The notes under the pieces: model-generated
The model's database searches: none
What the model was told of the DNA's origin: nothing
What the model saw: only the letters and a program-made list of their open reading frames with translations
Program-made: the position numbers and the translations under genes
Part shown: positions 1-6,233 of the stretch, one piece after another
Numbering within the stretch: the first letter of the stretch is position 1
Layout of the letters: each line of letters begins with the position of its first letter
From: an uncultured Bacilli bacterium
GTDB taxonomy: Bacteria; Bacillota_I; Bacilli_A; RF39; UBA660
DNA length: 16,697 nt
Direction: 5' to 3'
NCBI GenBank assembly: GCA_944331815.1
Contig: CALVIQ010000062.1
Coordinates: forward strand, 1-16,697

Positions 1-321
1 ATTTTTACTATACTTATCTTTATATTTTGGATAATTTTTTGTTCTATAAAAATTTTTAAATGCATTTTCTAAATCAAATATAGTATTTGCAAGAGCCATA
101 CTATCTACTTCCATTAACCATGGATATGTTTGTTTTAGAAATGGTAATTCTTTTATACATTCTTTTTTCGATTTAGTTATTTTATTTTCTTTATATAGTT
201 TTTCTTTTTCATATAACATTGTGTTATAAACAAATCTAGTACACCCTAAAGTTTTATTTATTAATTCTTGTTGTTCTTTATTTGGATATATTCTAAATTT
301 ATATGCCTTATATATCTTCAC
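1..321 (-). CDS. tnpB: TnpB / IS605 OrfB-family protein, N-terminal part (runs off left edge)
   Basis: This is the first 107 codons of a gene that continues beyond the left edge. The protein begins VKIYKAYKFRIYPNK and continues with LGCTRFVYNTML, then a YPWLMEVDSMAL stretch and a block around ENAFKNFYR. This is the characteristic N-terminal pattern of TnpB (helix-turn-helix OrfB_IS605 domain and the start of the RNA-binding region). TnpB proteins are RNA-guided DNA nucleases of IS200/IS605-type elements; the RuvC catalytic part and the 3' omega-RNA would lie outside the window. I chose the GTG start at 321-319 because AAGGTGGTGAT lies just upstream and no ATG is available. No tnpA transposase lies on the visible side, where gltX begins about 100 bp away. 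The family call is firm; completeness and activity cannot be judged. Confidence 0.9.
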   Translation of the reverse strand, partial: MKIYKAYKFRIYPNKEQQELINKTLGCTRFVYNTMLYEKEKLYKENKITKSKKECIKELPFLKQTYPWLMEVDSMALANTIFDLENAFKNFYRTKNYPKYKDKYSKN

Positions 322-341
322 TATATCACCACCTTGGTGTA

Positions 342-370
342 ATTTTATCACACAAACATATGTGTGTCAA
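342..370 (-). promoter_or_regulatory. Promoter of tnpB
   Basis: On the minus strand TTGACA (370-365) is followed after 17 bp by TAAAAT (347-342), and TGA just before the -10 makes it an extended -10 box. It lies 20 bp upstream of the GTG start. It is one of the best sigma-A promoters in the window, so the element seems to carry its own promoter rather than rely on gltX read-through. Confidence 0.65.
349..366. repeat. Inverted repeat CACACA-N6-TGTGTG in the tnpB promoter spacer
   Basis: The arms CACACA (349-354) and TGTGTG (361-366) are perfect, with a 6-nt loop, and lie between the -35 and -10 boxes. The dyad could be an operator, or the imperfect subterminal hairpin found at the left ends of IS200/IS605 elements. 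The sequence alone does not decide between these. Confidence 0.4.
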
Positions 371-411
371 TATTTTTATTTAAATTTTTGCAAAGCACTT
401 TCCTAGTATAT

Positions 412-445
412 AAAAAAAAGATTTAAACCATATTAAATCTTTTTT
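412..445 (-). terminator. Intrinsic terminator of gltX, overlapping its stop codon
   Basis: A perfect 13-bp inverted repeat (414-426 with 433-445, 6-nt loop) is followed on the minus-strand transcript by a run of U. The gltX stop codon (425-423) lies inside the 3' arm. The A-tract on the other side makes the hairpin potentially bidirectional. It separates gltX from the tnpB unit. Confidence 0.8.
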
Positions 446-2057
446 CCATTCTTTCTTTACCTAATAGTTTCATTATTTCATATAAATCTGGTGTCATTGA
501 TTTAGTGGTTAAACCAACTCTTAATACGTTACTTACATCAGCAATATTTCCTTTATAGTTATTAGGATTTTCTTTATATGCTTTCATATCAGAAGCATAA
601 CCTAAAGCATCACATACTTCTTTCATTTTATTAAACCAAACATCTTTATCATCATTAACATCATATTTACTAATATATAAATTTAAAATATTTTTAATCT
701 CTTCTTTATCAGTAATATTTTGCCATTCATAATTTAAATTAGTAAATAATTCATCATACATATACCAGTTTTGTTTTCTAAAATCTGAAAACATTGCTAA
801 ATCTTTACGAGGCTTCTTTTGCTCTCTTTCAATATTCATAACATTAATACTATAATCTTTATATTTAGTTAATAAACCATATAATTCATTATCATAATTT
901 TTACTATATTCTAATGTATTATTATATACATCAACTGCACTTAATAAACTTATATAATTTTTAGATATATTCAATAATTTATCAACATCAAATAAAGAAC
1001 CACTCGCGCTTATTTTTTTGAATTCTAATTTAAAATCATCAATTGTTTTATCTTTATTTTGTAAATACCACATTTCAAAATTTGAATTAGCAACAGTACA
1101 TAAATATAATAATACTGCTTCTGTTGGAATACCTTTTTCATGATAGTATGAAATAGCAGCTTCTGGATCTTTTCTTTTTGATAATTTCCTTCTTGTTCCA
1201 TTATCTTCTTTTAATAATGGTGCAATATGAGCATATTTAGGTGGTTTAAAACCAAATACTTTAAATAATTGTAAATGAATTGGTACACTAGATAACCATT
1301 CATCACCTCTTATAACATGAGTAGTTCCCATTAAATAATCATCTACTAAATGCGCAAAATGATAAGTTGGTAATCCATCACCTTTAATAATAATAATATC
1401 TAAATCATTTTCTGGTAATTCTAATTTACCTTTTACTAAATCATCATAAATAACTTTATTTTCAAATTTACCAGGTGATTTTAATCTTATTACATATTTT
1501 TCTCCATTATTAATTCTATTAATAACTTCTTCATGAGATAAATACCTATCTCTTGCCCATTTACCATAATAACCGATTCTGTCTTTAATACTTTCTTGTT
1601 CTTTACGAATATTTTCTAAATCTTCTTCAGTACAAAAACAAGGATAAGCTAAATCATTCATAATTAAATGTTTAGCAAAAGTTTGATATACTTCTTTTCT
1701 TTTACTTTGAATATAAGGCCCATATTCCCCTATCCATTCAGTTTCACTAACCATTCCTTCATCTATTTTAATTCCGTAATTTTTTAAATCTTTGATAATA
1801 CCAGTTACACCATTTTCAATTTCTCTTTTTTTATCAGTATCTTCAATTCTTAAAAAGAAAACTCCATCTGTTTGTTTAGCCATTTTACTAGCTATAAAAG
1901 CTGAAAATAAAGCTCCCATATGAACATAACCAGTTGGACTTGGTGCGTATCTTGTTACAATAGCTCCATCTTTCAAATTACGATTAGGATATATTTTTTT
2001 ATAATCTTCAATTGTTTTATCAATATTTGGTAATAATATATCAGCATATTCTTTCAT
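423..2057 (-). CDS. gltX: Glutamate--tRNA ligase
   Basis: Class I aminoacyl-tRNA synthetase of 544 aa, charging tRNA-Glu (and tRNA-Gln if the organism uses the transamidation route, which the window cannot show). The HIGH-type signature APSPTGYVHMGAL is at residues 38-50, the GDGLPTYHFA and RGDEW core blocks are at about 226-253, and the KMSKS equivalent KLSKR is at 291-295. The C-terminal half is the helical anticodon-binding region. It is somewhat longer than the usual 470-490 aa and has a roughly 30-residue N-terminal lead before the catalytic core. C140 and C142 recall the Cys pair of zinc-containing GluRS, but the second half of that site is not evident. The ATG at 2057 has AAGGAG at good spacing. 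The gene lies downstream of yneF, separated by a hairpin terminator, so it may depend on read-through. Confidence 0.96.
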   Translation of the reverse strand: MKEYADILLPNIDKTIEDYKKIYPNRNLKDGAIVTRYAPSPTGYVHMGALFSAFIASKMAKQTDGVFFLRIEDTDKKREIENGVTGIIKDLKNYGIKIDEGMVSETEWIGEYGPYIQSKRKEVYQTFAKHLIMNDLAYPCFCTEEDLENIRKEQESIKDRIGYYGKWARDRYLSHEEVINRINNGEKYVIRLKSPGKFENKVIYDDLVKGKLELPENDLDIIIIKGDGLPTYHFAHLVDDYLMGTTHVIRGDEWLSSVPIHLQLFKVFGFKPPKYAHIAPLLKEDNGTRRKLSKRKDPEAAISYYHEKGIPTEAVLLYLCTVANSNFEMWYLQNKDKTIDDFKLEFKKISASGSLFDVDKLLNISKNYISLLSAVDVYNNTLEYSKNYDNELYGLLTKYKDYSINVMNIEREQKKPRKDLAMFSDFRKQNWYMYDELFTNLNYEWQNITDKEEIKNILNLYISKYDVNDDKDVWFNKMKEVCDALGYASDMKAYKENPNNYKGNIADVSNVLRVGLTTKSMTPDLYEIMKLLGKERMEKRFNMV

Positions 2058-2085
2058 AATAAATCTCCTTTGTTAATATCATTAA

Positions 2086-2108
2086 AAAAAGTATCTAAAA
2101 TACTTTTT
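2086..2108 (-). terminator. Terminator/attenuator after yneF, overlapping its stop codon
   Basis: Inverted repeat 2086-2094 with 2100-2108 (9 bp, loop CTAAA); on the minus-strand RNA the 3' arm runs into a U-rich stretch. The yneF stop codon (2109-2107) falls in the 5' arm of the RNA hairpin. It lies about 30 bp upstream of gltX, so it could tune gltX expression. Confidence 0.6.
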
Positions 2109-2316
2109 ACATATATTTTGTCATTTGTTTCATCATTTGATTAACTTGCTTTTGACTAGGAGTCCTTCCCATTTGTGTCATCATTGCTTTAATCATCTGT
2201 TCATTAATAGGTGGATTATTTTTTAATTGTTTTTTTATTAAATTACGAGCTACAAAAAAGCCAATTGCTCCTCCTATTAAAACACCAACTAACAAATATA
2301 ATAAATTCCATAACAT
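2107..2316 (-). CDS. yneF: UPF0154 family small membrane protein (YneF)
   Basis: A 69-aa protein with one N-terminal membrane segment (about residues 4-24, ending in FFVARN) and a basic cytoplasmic tail. The tail contains the family's typical [20 protein letters not shown] stretch at about residues 34-53, followed by SQKQVNQMM. Function is unknown across Firmicutes. Its position after tkt and the sirA-like gene matches the Bacillus tkt-yneE-yneF order. The start at 2316 is supported by GGTGAT seven bases upstream. Confidence 0.9.
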   Translation of the reverse strand: MLWNLLYLLVGVLIGGAIGFFVARNLIKKQLKNNPPINEQMIKAMMTQMGRTPSQKQVNQMMKQMTKYM

Positions 2317-2359
2317 TTTTCATCACCTATAAACATTTTACTATTTTTTTATACATTTT

Positions 2360-2740
2360 TCAACAATATTGTAATTTATTTAAATAAAAATAATCATTAT
2401 TTATAAAATCACATACAAATATATATTTATTATATTCATTTAAATCATCAATTATATCTAAATTTCTACTTCTCACAATAATTCTTGTATGTCTTATTTC
2501 GATAAACGTTTTATCTATATAAAAAGTTTTATTATTATCTAAATTATATTTTTTATTAATAAAATGTCTTAAAGTAAAAGGATTTATTCTTTCACATAAC
2601 TGATTATATAAAGAAATTCCATAATTAAAACCTTCTTTTAAAGTATATAATTTTTTTAATGCATCAAATAAAAATAAAGGATTTTTTCGATAATAATCAT
2701 AATATTCTTTTTTTATAATAAAAAGATTATATTCTCTCAT
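2360..2740 (-). CDS. sirA: SirA (YneE)-like protein
   Basis: A 126-aa protein with no membrane segment, rich in Tyr, Asn, Ile and Lys. Two stretches resemble my recollection of Bacillus subtilis SirA: the start (YNLFIIKKEYYDYY, then LFLFDALK), and a C-terminal block with FIEIR, then IFVCDFINNDYFYLN. In B. subtilis SirA binds DnaA domain I and inhibits initiation of chromosome replication during sporulation; SirA-family proteins also occur in non-sporulating Firmicutes, where the role is less clear. The main support is synteny, since the gene sits between tkt and yneF exactly as yneE does in Bacillus. GGTGATT precedes the ATG. It is likely co-transcribed with tkt and yneF. Similarity is weak enough that it could be an unrelated small protein. 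Confidence 0.6.
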   Translation of the reverse strand: MREYNLFIIKKEYYDYYRKNPLFLFDALKKLYTLKEGFNYGISLYNQLCERINPFTLRHFINKKYNLDNNKTFYIDKTFIEIRHTRIIVRSRNLDIIDDLNEYNKYIFVCDFINNDYFYLNKLQYC

Positions 2741-2788
2741 TAGTAATCACCAATAAAATTATATAATCTTAAATTTAAAAATTTTGTC

Positions 2789-4690
2789 TTATTTTAGTAA
2801 TTTAATAATTTTTTGTAATATTTTATCATAGCTAAAGTCCATTTCATTTAATACTTCTTCAGAAGTGCCACTACAACCAAATTTATCTAAAGTAATTAAG
2901 TATTTATCACTATAAACAAAACCTTCCCAACCATATTTAGAACCAGCTTCTATTACAATAGTTCTATAACCTTTAGGTACTATACTTTCTTGATATTCCT
3001 TACTTTGTCTTAAAAACAATTCACGATTAGGCATACTTACTACTCTAATATCTAGTTTATAAGTTTCATATAAATAATCAGCTATTTTAATACTTAACTC
3101 TACTTCACTACCAGTACTTATAATAGTAGCGTGTAAGTGATTTTCTTTTCTTACAATATAACCACCATACATAACTGATTTAGAATTAGTTAATTTATTT
3201 AAACTAACTTCATTTCTTGATAAAACTAAACAACTTGGTTTCTTATTATTAATTATATATTCCCAACTACCAACTATTTCCTTAGCATCAGCTGGTCTAA
3301 ATACGTTCATATTAGGAATACTTCTTAAAGATATTAACTGTTCGATTGGTTGATGAGTTGGACCATCTTGACCAATATTAATGGAATCATGAGTAAAAAT
3401 ATAAGTAACAGGTAAATTCATTAAAGCGGATAATCTCATACTAGGTTTTAAATAATCAGAAAATACTAAAAATGTCGAACCGAAGGCATAATAATTAGAT
3501 AATGCTAAGCCATTTAAAATAGCTCCCATTGCATGCTCTCTTACTCCAAAATTAATATTATTATTTATTATTGTTTTAGTAGAAGCTGATAAATCAGCTG
3601 ATCCTCCTATAAAATTAGGTAATCTTTTTTCTATTTCTTTCATTATTTTACCGTTAGTAACTCTTAAAGACTCTTTTAAATTAGAATCAAATACTAAATT
3701 ACTTAAATCAATTTTATGTTCTTGTTTGGTATAACCTAATTCTAAACTTAATTGATTAAATAAATTATATTTTTTTAAACTTCTTTCACTTATCTGTTTA
3801 CTAAAATTGTCTTTAGCTACTAAATCAACATAAAATTCTTCAGGTTCAACTTTTAATTTTAATTTTAACTTGGTTATATCATCTTTATCCAAAGGACTAC
3901 CATGAACTTTATTAGTATTCTCATTAATAGAACCATCACCTAAAATGGTTTTTATTTGAATTAATGTTGGCTTATCACTATTTTTAGCTTCTTCAATAGC
4001 TTTATCAATATTAGAGATTAAAGTTCCATCTTTAACTAAAATCGTATTCCAATTTAAAGCTTTAAATCTATCTAATATATTATCATCAAATACTCCATCA
4101 GTTCTACCATCTAAACTTATATCATTAGAATCATATAATACAATTAAATTATTTAATTTTAAACTACCAGCTAAAGAAGTTGCTTCATAGCTAATACCTT
4201 CCATTAAATCACCATCACCACATAAAACATAAACATGGTAATCAAATAAACTTTGTTGTTTTCCTAATTTACTTCTTTTAGGTATTTCATATTGTTTATT
4301 TAATTGTTTTCCAGCAATTGCCATTCCAACAGCTGAAGCAATTCCTTGACCTAAAGGTCCTGTTGACATATCAACACCATTTGTAACACCATATTCAGGA
4401 TGACCTGGTGTTTTCGAATTAATATGTCTAAATCGTTTTAAATCATCAAGTGATAAAAATCCTAACATATATAAAGTTGCATATAATAAAGCAGAACCAT
4501 GACCAGCTGACAAAACAAACCTATCCCTATTTTCCCATAAAGGATCATTAACATTTACGTTCATATGTTTAGCATATAAAGTATATATAATAGGAGCAGC
4601 ACTTAAAACTATACCCGGATGACCACTACCTGCTTTATCAATCATATCAATACCTAAAGTTTTTATATTATTTACTATTTCTCTATCCAT
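2789..4690 (-). CDS. tkt: Transketolase
   Basis: A 633-aa thiamine diphosphate enzyme of the non-oxidative pentose phosphate pathway that transfers two-carbon units between sugar phosphates. The order is complete: N-terminal TPP-binding domain with GSGHPG (21-26), SAGHGS (61-66), GPLGQG (111-116) and GDGDLMEG (158-165) leading to the ND of the TPP motif near 189; a pyrimidine-binding domain with GVREHAMGA (382-390, holding the expected catalytic Glu) and HDSINIGQDGPTHQP (434-448); and a C-terminal transketolase domain. It is about 30 aa shorter than Bacillus Tkt (about 667), mainly in the loops. The ATG at 4690 has AAGGTGAT at close spacing and a very short leader from an extended -10 box. 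It is followed by the sirA-like gene and yneF. Confidence 0.97.
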   Translation of the reverse strand: MDREIVNNIKTLGIDMIDKAGSGHPGIVLSAAPIIYTLYAKHMNVNVNDPLWENRDRFVLSAGHGSALLYATLYMLGFLSLDDLKRFRHINSKTPGHPEYGVTNGVDMSTGPLGQGIASAVGMAIAGKQLNKQYEIPKRSKLGKQQSLFDYHVYVLCGDGDLMEGISYEATSLAGSLKLNNLIVLYDSNDISLDGRTDGVFDDNILDRFKALNWNTILVKDGTLISNIDKAIEEAKNSDKPTLIQIKTILGDGSINENTNKVHGSPLDKDDITKLKLKLKVEPEEFYVDLVAKDNFSKQISERSLKKYNLFNQLSLELGYTKQEHKIDLSNLVFDSNLKESLRVTNGKIMKEIEKRLPNFIGGSADLSASTKTIINNNINFGVREHAMGAILNGLALSNYYAFGSTFLVFSDYLKPSMRLSALMNLPVTYIFTHDSINIGQDGPTHQPIEQLISLRSIPNMNVFRPADAKEIVGSWEYIINNKKPSCLVLSRNEVSLNKLTNSKSVMYGGYIVRKENHLHATIISTGSEVELSIKIADYLYETYKLDIRVVSMPNRELFLRQSKEYQESIVPKGYRTIVIEAGSKYGWEGFVYSDKYLITLDKFGCSGTSEEVLNEMDFSYDKILQKIIKLLK

Positions 4691-4710
4691 TTTATCACCT
4701 TACTTTTTAA

Positions 4711-4719
4711 ATTATATCA
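4711..4719 (-). promoter_or_regulatory. Extended -10 box of tkt
   Basis: TGATATAAT ends about 20 bp upstream of the tkt ATG, directly behind the U-tract that ends the structured RNA. No good -35 is seen. The surrounding sequence nearly duplicates the box upstream of the RNA gene (4918-4926), so tkt probably has its own start point and is not expressed only by read-through. Confidence 0.55.
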
Positions 4720-4730
4720 TATTTTATATA

Positions 4731-4911
4731 AAAAAAAAAGTCCAAGAATACGGGCCCCTAACGATAAAACCTAGTCTCTACCAGGTGGGCATCACATCAT
4801 TAATTTTAGGATTCTCAAGAATCTTGAGCATTCAACACCATCAATGAATTAGATTCCCAATGTTCGTTAATTAGTCGGTTTTTCTAATTTAGCTTGTCGT
4901 TATTCCTAGAC
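4731..4911 (-). ncRNA. Free-standing structured RNA of about 172 nt plus U-tail; 6S-like shape, identity open
   Basis: A non-coding stretch with its own -10 box, a G start point at 4911 and a nine-U tail (4739-4731). The two ends pair: RNA positions 1-11 (4911-4901) with 162-172 (4750-4740), giving an 11-bp closing stem. A second short stem (AACGA with UCGUU) follows a one-sided bulge containing GGGGCCC (4758-4752). A large central region has a small hairpin on each side (AAUUAG/CUAAUU, and CCUGGU-AGAG-ACUAGG at about 4785-4770). A long imperfect rod (about 4859-4786) is capped by CUCAAG-AUU-CUUGAG (4828-4814). Length, self-paired ends, central bubble and terminal rod fit 6S RNA, the regulator that binds sigma-A RNA polymerase. 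I do not recognise conserved 6S sequence, so an undescribed RNA is possible. It carries no ORF and is not like tRNA, tmRNA, SRP or RNase P RNA. Confidence 0.65.
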
Positions 4912-4917
4912 AATTAT

Positions 4918-4926
4918 ATTATATCA
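4918..4926 (-). promoter_or_regulatory. Extended -10 promoter of the structured RNA
   Basis: TGATATAAT (4926-4918) lies six bases upstream of a G at 4911, which is the first base of the closing stem. That spacing is what a sigma-A start would give. No convincing -35 is visible. The 18-bp surroundings recur almost unchanged before tkt. Confidence 0.6.
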
Positions 4927-4985
4927 TATTTATAATAAAAATATACTAAAAAAATAAAATTTTATATTTTCCCAAAATGTTAATT

Positions 4986-5342
4986 TTAATTTAACTTATA
5001 AGTATAAGCACCTTTTTCGATAGCCATTTCTTCAATTTCATTAATATCATTATGATTTGCTATATAATAATTGCCATCCTTTGATGTAGCATCAATTAAA
5101 ACATTGCCATCTTTTCTAATTTCATAAAACATTGCAGTTGGTGAATATGCTACGGCAATATCATATCCTTCACATTCCCTAAAAATAACTGGTTGTCCTC
5201 CAAACTCCACTATCAAATGATGACATACCGATTTTTCTTCACTAGTTTTGGTTTCATTTTTACCAGAACAACCACTTAATAATGTAATACCAACAGCAGT
5301 TGTCAAAGCTAATACTTTTTTACATATTTTTAAATTTTTCAT
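4986..5342 (-). CDS. Small lipoprotein of unknown function
   Basis: An 118-aa protein starting at the ATG at 5342, chosen because AAAGGAAG lies six bases upstream; an earlier in-frame ATG at 5366 has no such site. The N-terminus is a lipoprotein signal: positive MKNLKICKK, a hydrophobic stretch, then the lipobox LLSGC with C25 as the expected lipid-modified residue. After a Lys/Glu/Thr-rich linker there is a compact domain of about 80 aa with VEFGGQPVIFRECEGYD, likely beta strands, and an acidic helical C-terminus (INEIEEMAIEKGAY). I do not recognise the family. It should be anchored on the outer face of the membrane. It is monocistronic between the ttcA-like gene and the structured RNA. Confidence 0.85.
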   Translation of the reverse strand: MKNLKICKKVLALTTAVGITLLSGCSGKNETKTSEEKSVCHHLIVEFGGQPVIFRECEGYDIAVAYSPTAMFYEIRKDGNVLIDATSKDGNYYIANHNDINEIEEMAIEKGAYTYKLN

Positions 5343-5383
5343 ATTTAACTTCCTTTCAAAATTCATTCTATTGTTTGCCTAAA

Positions 5384-5392
5384 TTTATATCA
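5384..5392 (-). promoter_or_regulatory. Extended -10 box of the lipoprotein gene
   Basis: TGATATAAA lies about 42 bp upstream of the chosen ATG, with the AAAGGAAG site between them. No clear -35 is seen. It matches the extended -10 boxes of its neighbours at 5 of 6 bases of the hexamer. Confidence 0.45.
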
Positions 5393-5411
5393 GTACAATT
5401 GATTAAATAAA

Positions 5412-6182
5412 TTATATTTTATCATTTTTAACGCCTAAAATCGTATTTAAATTTACATTTTTAGTGCTTGTCATAATATTTACATCAGCTTTGCTATATA
5501 TTTTATTTAATTCCTTAACTAAATTTTTAATAACTAATCTTTGACCACTATTTTTTTTCGTAACCGAACAGGCACAATCTAAAAATTCTAATTCATTAGA
5601 TTTAGCCCATCTTATTATATCTTCTTCATGAACATAATAAAGTGGTCTAATCAAAGACATGTTTTCAAAATTAGTGCTTTTTACAAAAGGAACCATACTA
5701 CTAAAATTACCAGTAAAAATCATATTAAGTAATACTGTTTCTATAACATCATTAAAATGGTGTCCCAAAGCAATTTTATTACATCCTAATTTTTGGGCAT
5801 AACTATATAAATAACCTCTACGCATTTTAGCACACATATAACATGGATTATCAGTTTTATCAGCTACTTCAAATATTGGTGTTTCAAATATATGAGCAGG
5901 AATATTTAATTTAGATAAATTTTCTTTTATTTTATTTAAATTTTCAATATTATAACCCGGATTCATAACAATAAATTCTAACTCAAACTTAAATTTACCA
6001 TGTTTTTTTATTTCCTGCATACATTTAGCTAATAAAAACGAATCTTTACCACCACTAATACAAATAGCAATTTTATCATTTTCTTCTATTAAATTAAATT
6101 CTTTAATTGCTTTTACAAATGGAACAAATATTTTTTTACGATATTTTTTTATAATACTTCTCTCAATTTCTTTCACTTCCAT
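5412..6182 (-). CDS. ttcA: TtcA-family tRNA thiolation enzyme (PP-loop ATPase)
   Basis: A 256-aa PP-loop protein. The ATP-binding motif SGGKDS is at residues 43-48, a CxxC pair (C114, C117) sits in CYMCAKMRRG, the GHHFNDVIET block is at 140-149, and further Cys lie in LDCAC (C203, C205). A PP-loop with CxxC and a later Cys that bind an iron-sulphur cluster is the TtcA pattern; E. coli TtcA makes 2-thiocytidine at tRNA position 32. In Firmicutes the target is less certain, so the call is to the family. TilS is less likely because of the Cys set. I chose the ATG at 6182 because GTGATG lies close upstream like the GGTGAT of other genes here; in-frame GTG and ATG codons just before it are probably part of that site. 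Confidence 0.8.
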   Translation of the reverse strand: MEVKEIERSIIKKYRKKIFVPFVKAIKEFNLIEENDKIAICISGGKDSFLLAKCMQEIKKHGKFKFELEFIVMNPGYNIENLNKIKENLSKLNIPAHIFETPIFEVADKTDNPCYMCAKMRRGYLYSYAQKLGCNKIALGHHFNDVIETVLLNMIFTGNFSSMVPFVKSTNFENMSLIRPLYYVHEEDIIRWAKSNELEFLDCACSVTKKNSGQRLVIKNLVKELNKIYSKADVNIMTSTKNVNLNTILGVKNDKI

Positions 6183-6198
6183 AAACATCACATTTTCT

Positions 6199-6207
6199 AT
6201 TATATCA
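6199..6207 (-). promoter_or_regulatory. Extended -10 box of the ttcA-like gene
   Basis: TGATATAAT begins in the U-tract of the preceding terminator and ends about 16 bp before the chosen ATG. The predicted transcript would have a leader of only about ten bases. The -35 is poor (TTAAAT at 17 bp). Confidence 0.5.
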
Positions 6208-6233
6208 AAAAAAGTTTAAATATTTAAACTTTT
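6207..6233 (-). terminator. Intrinsic terminator of the transglycosylase gene, end of the long operon
   Basis: A near-perfect palindrome (6210-6220 with 6223-6233) is followed by seven U on the minus-strand RNA. The stop codon (6234-6232) lies in the 5' arm. The tract runs directly into the extended -10 box of the next gene. Confidence 0.75.

Noticed and set aside
2073..2081. TGATATTAA as a gltX promoter
   Set aside because: It matches the -10 at only four of six bases and would start transcription inside the AAGGAG site of gltX.
4691..4911. Riboswitch or T-box leader controlling tkt
   Set aside because: The RNA ends in a U-tract and tkt has its own extended -10 behind it; no T-box or known aptamer sequence was recognised, and the terminator is the closing stem itself, leaving no antiterminator that I can see.
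4920..4985. Terminator for the lipoprotein gene in the A/T-rich palindrome near 4954-4965
   Set aside because: The only dyad is a short all-A/T palindrome with no G/C pairs; too weak to call in this base composition.
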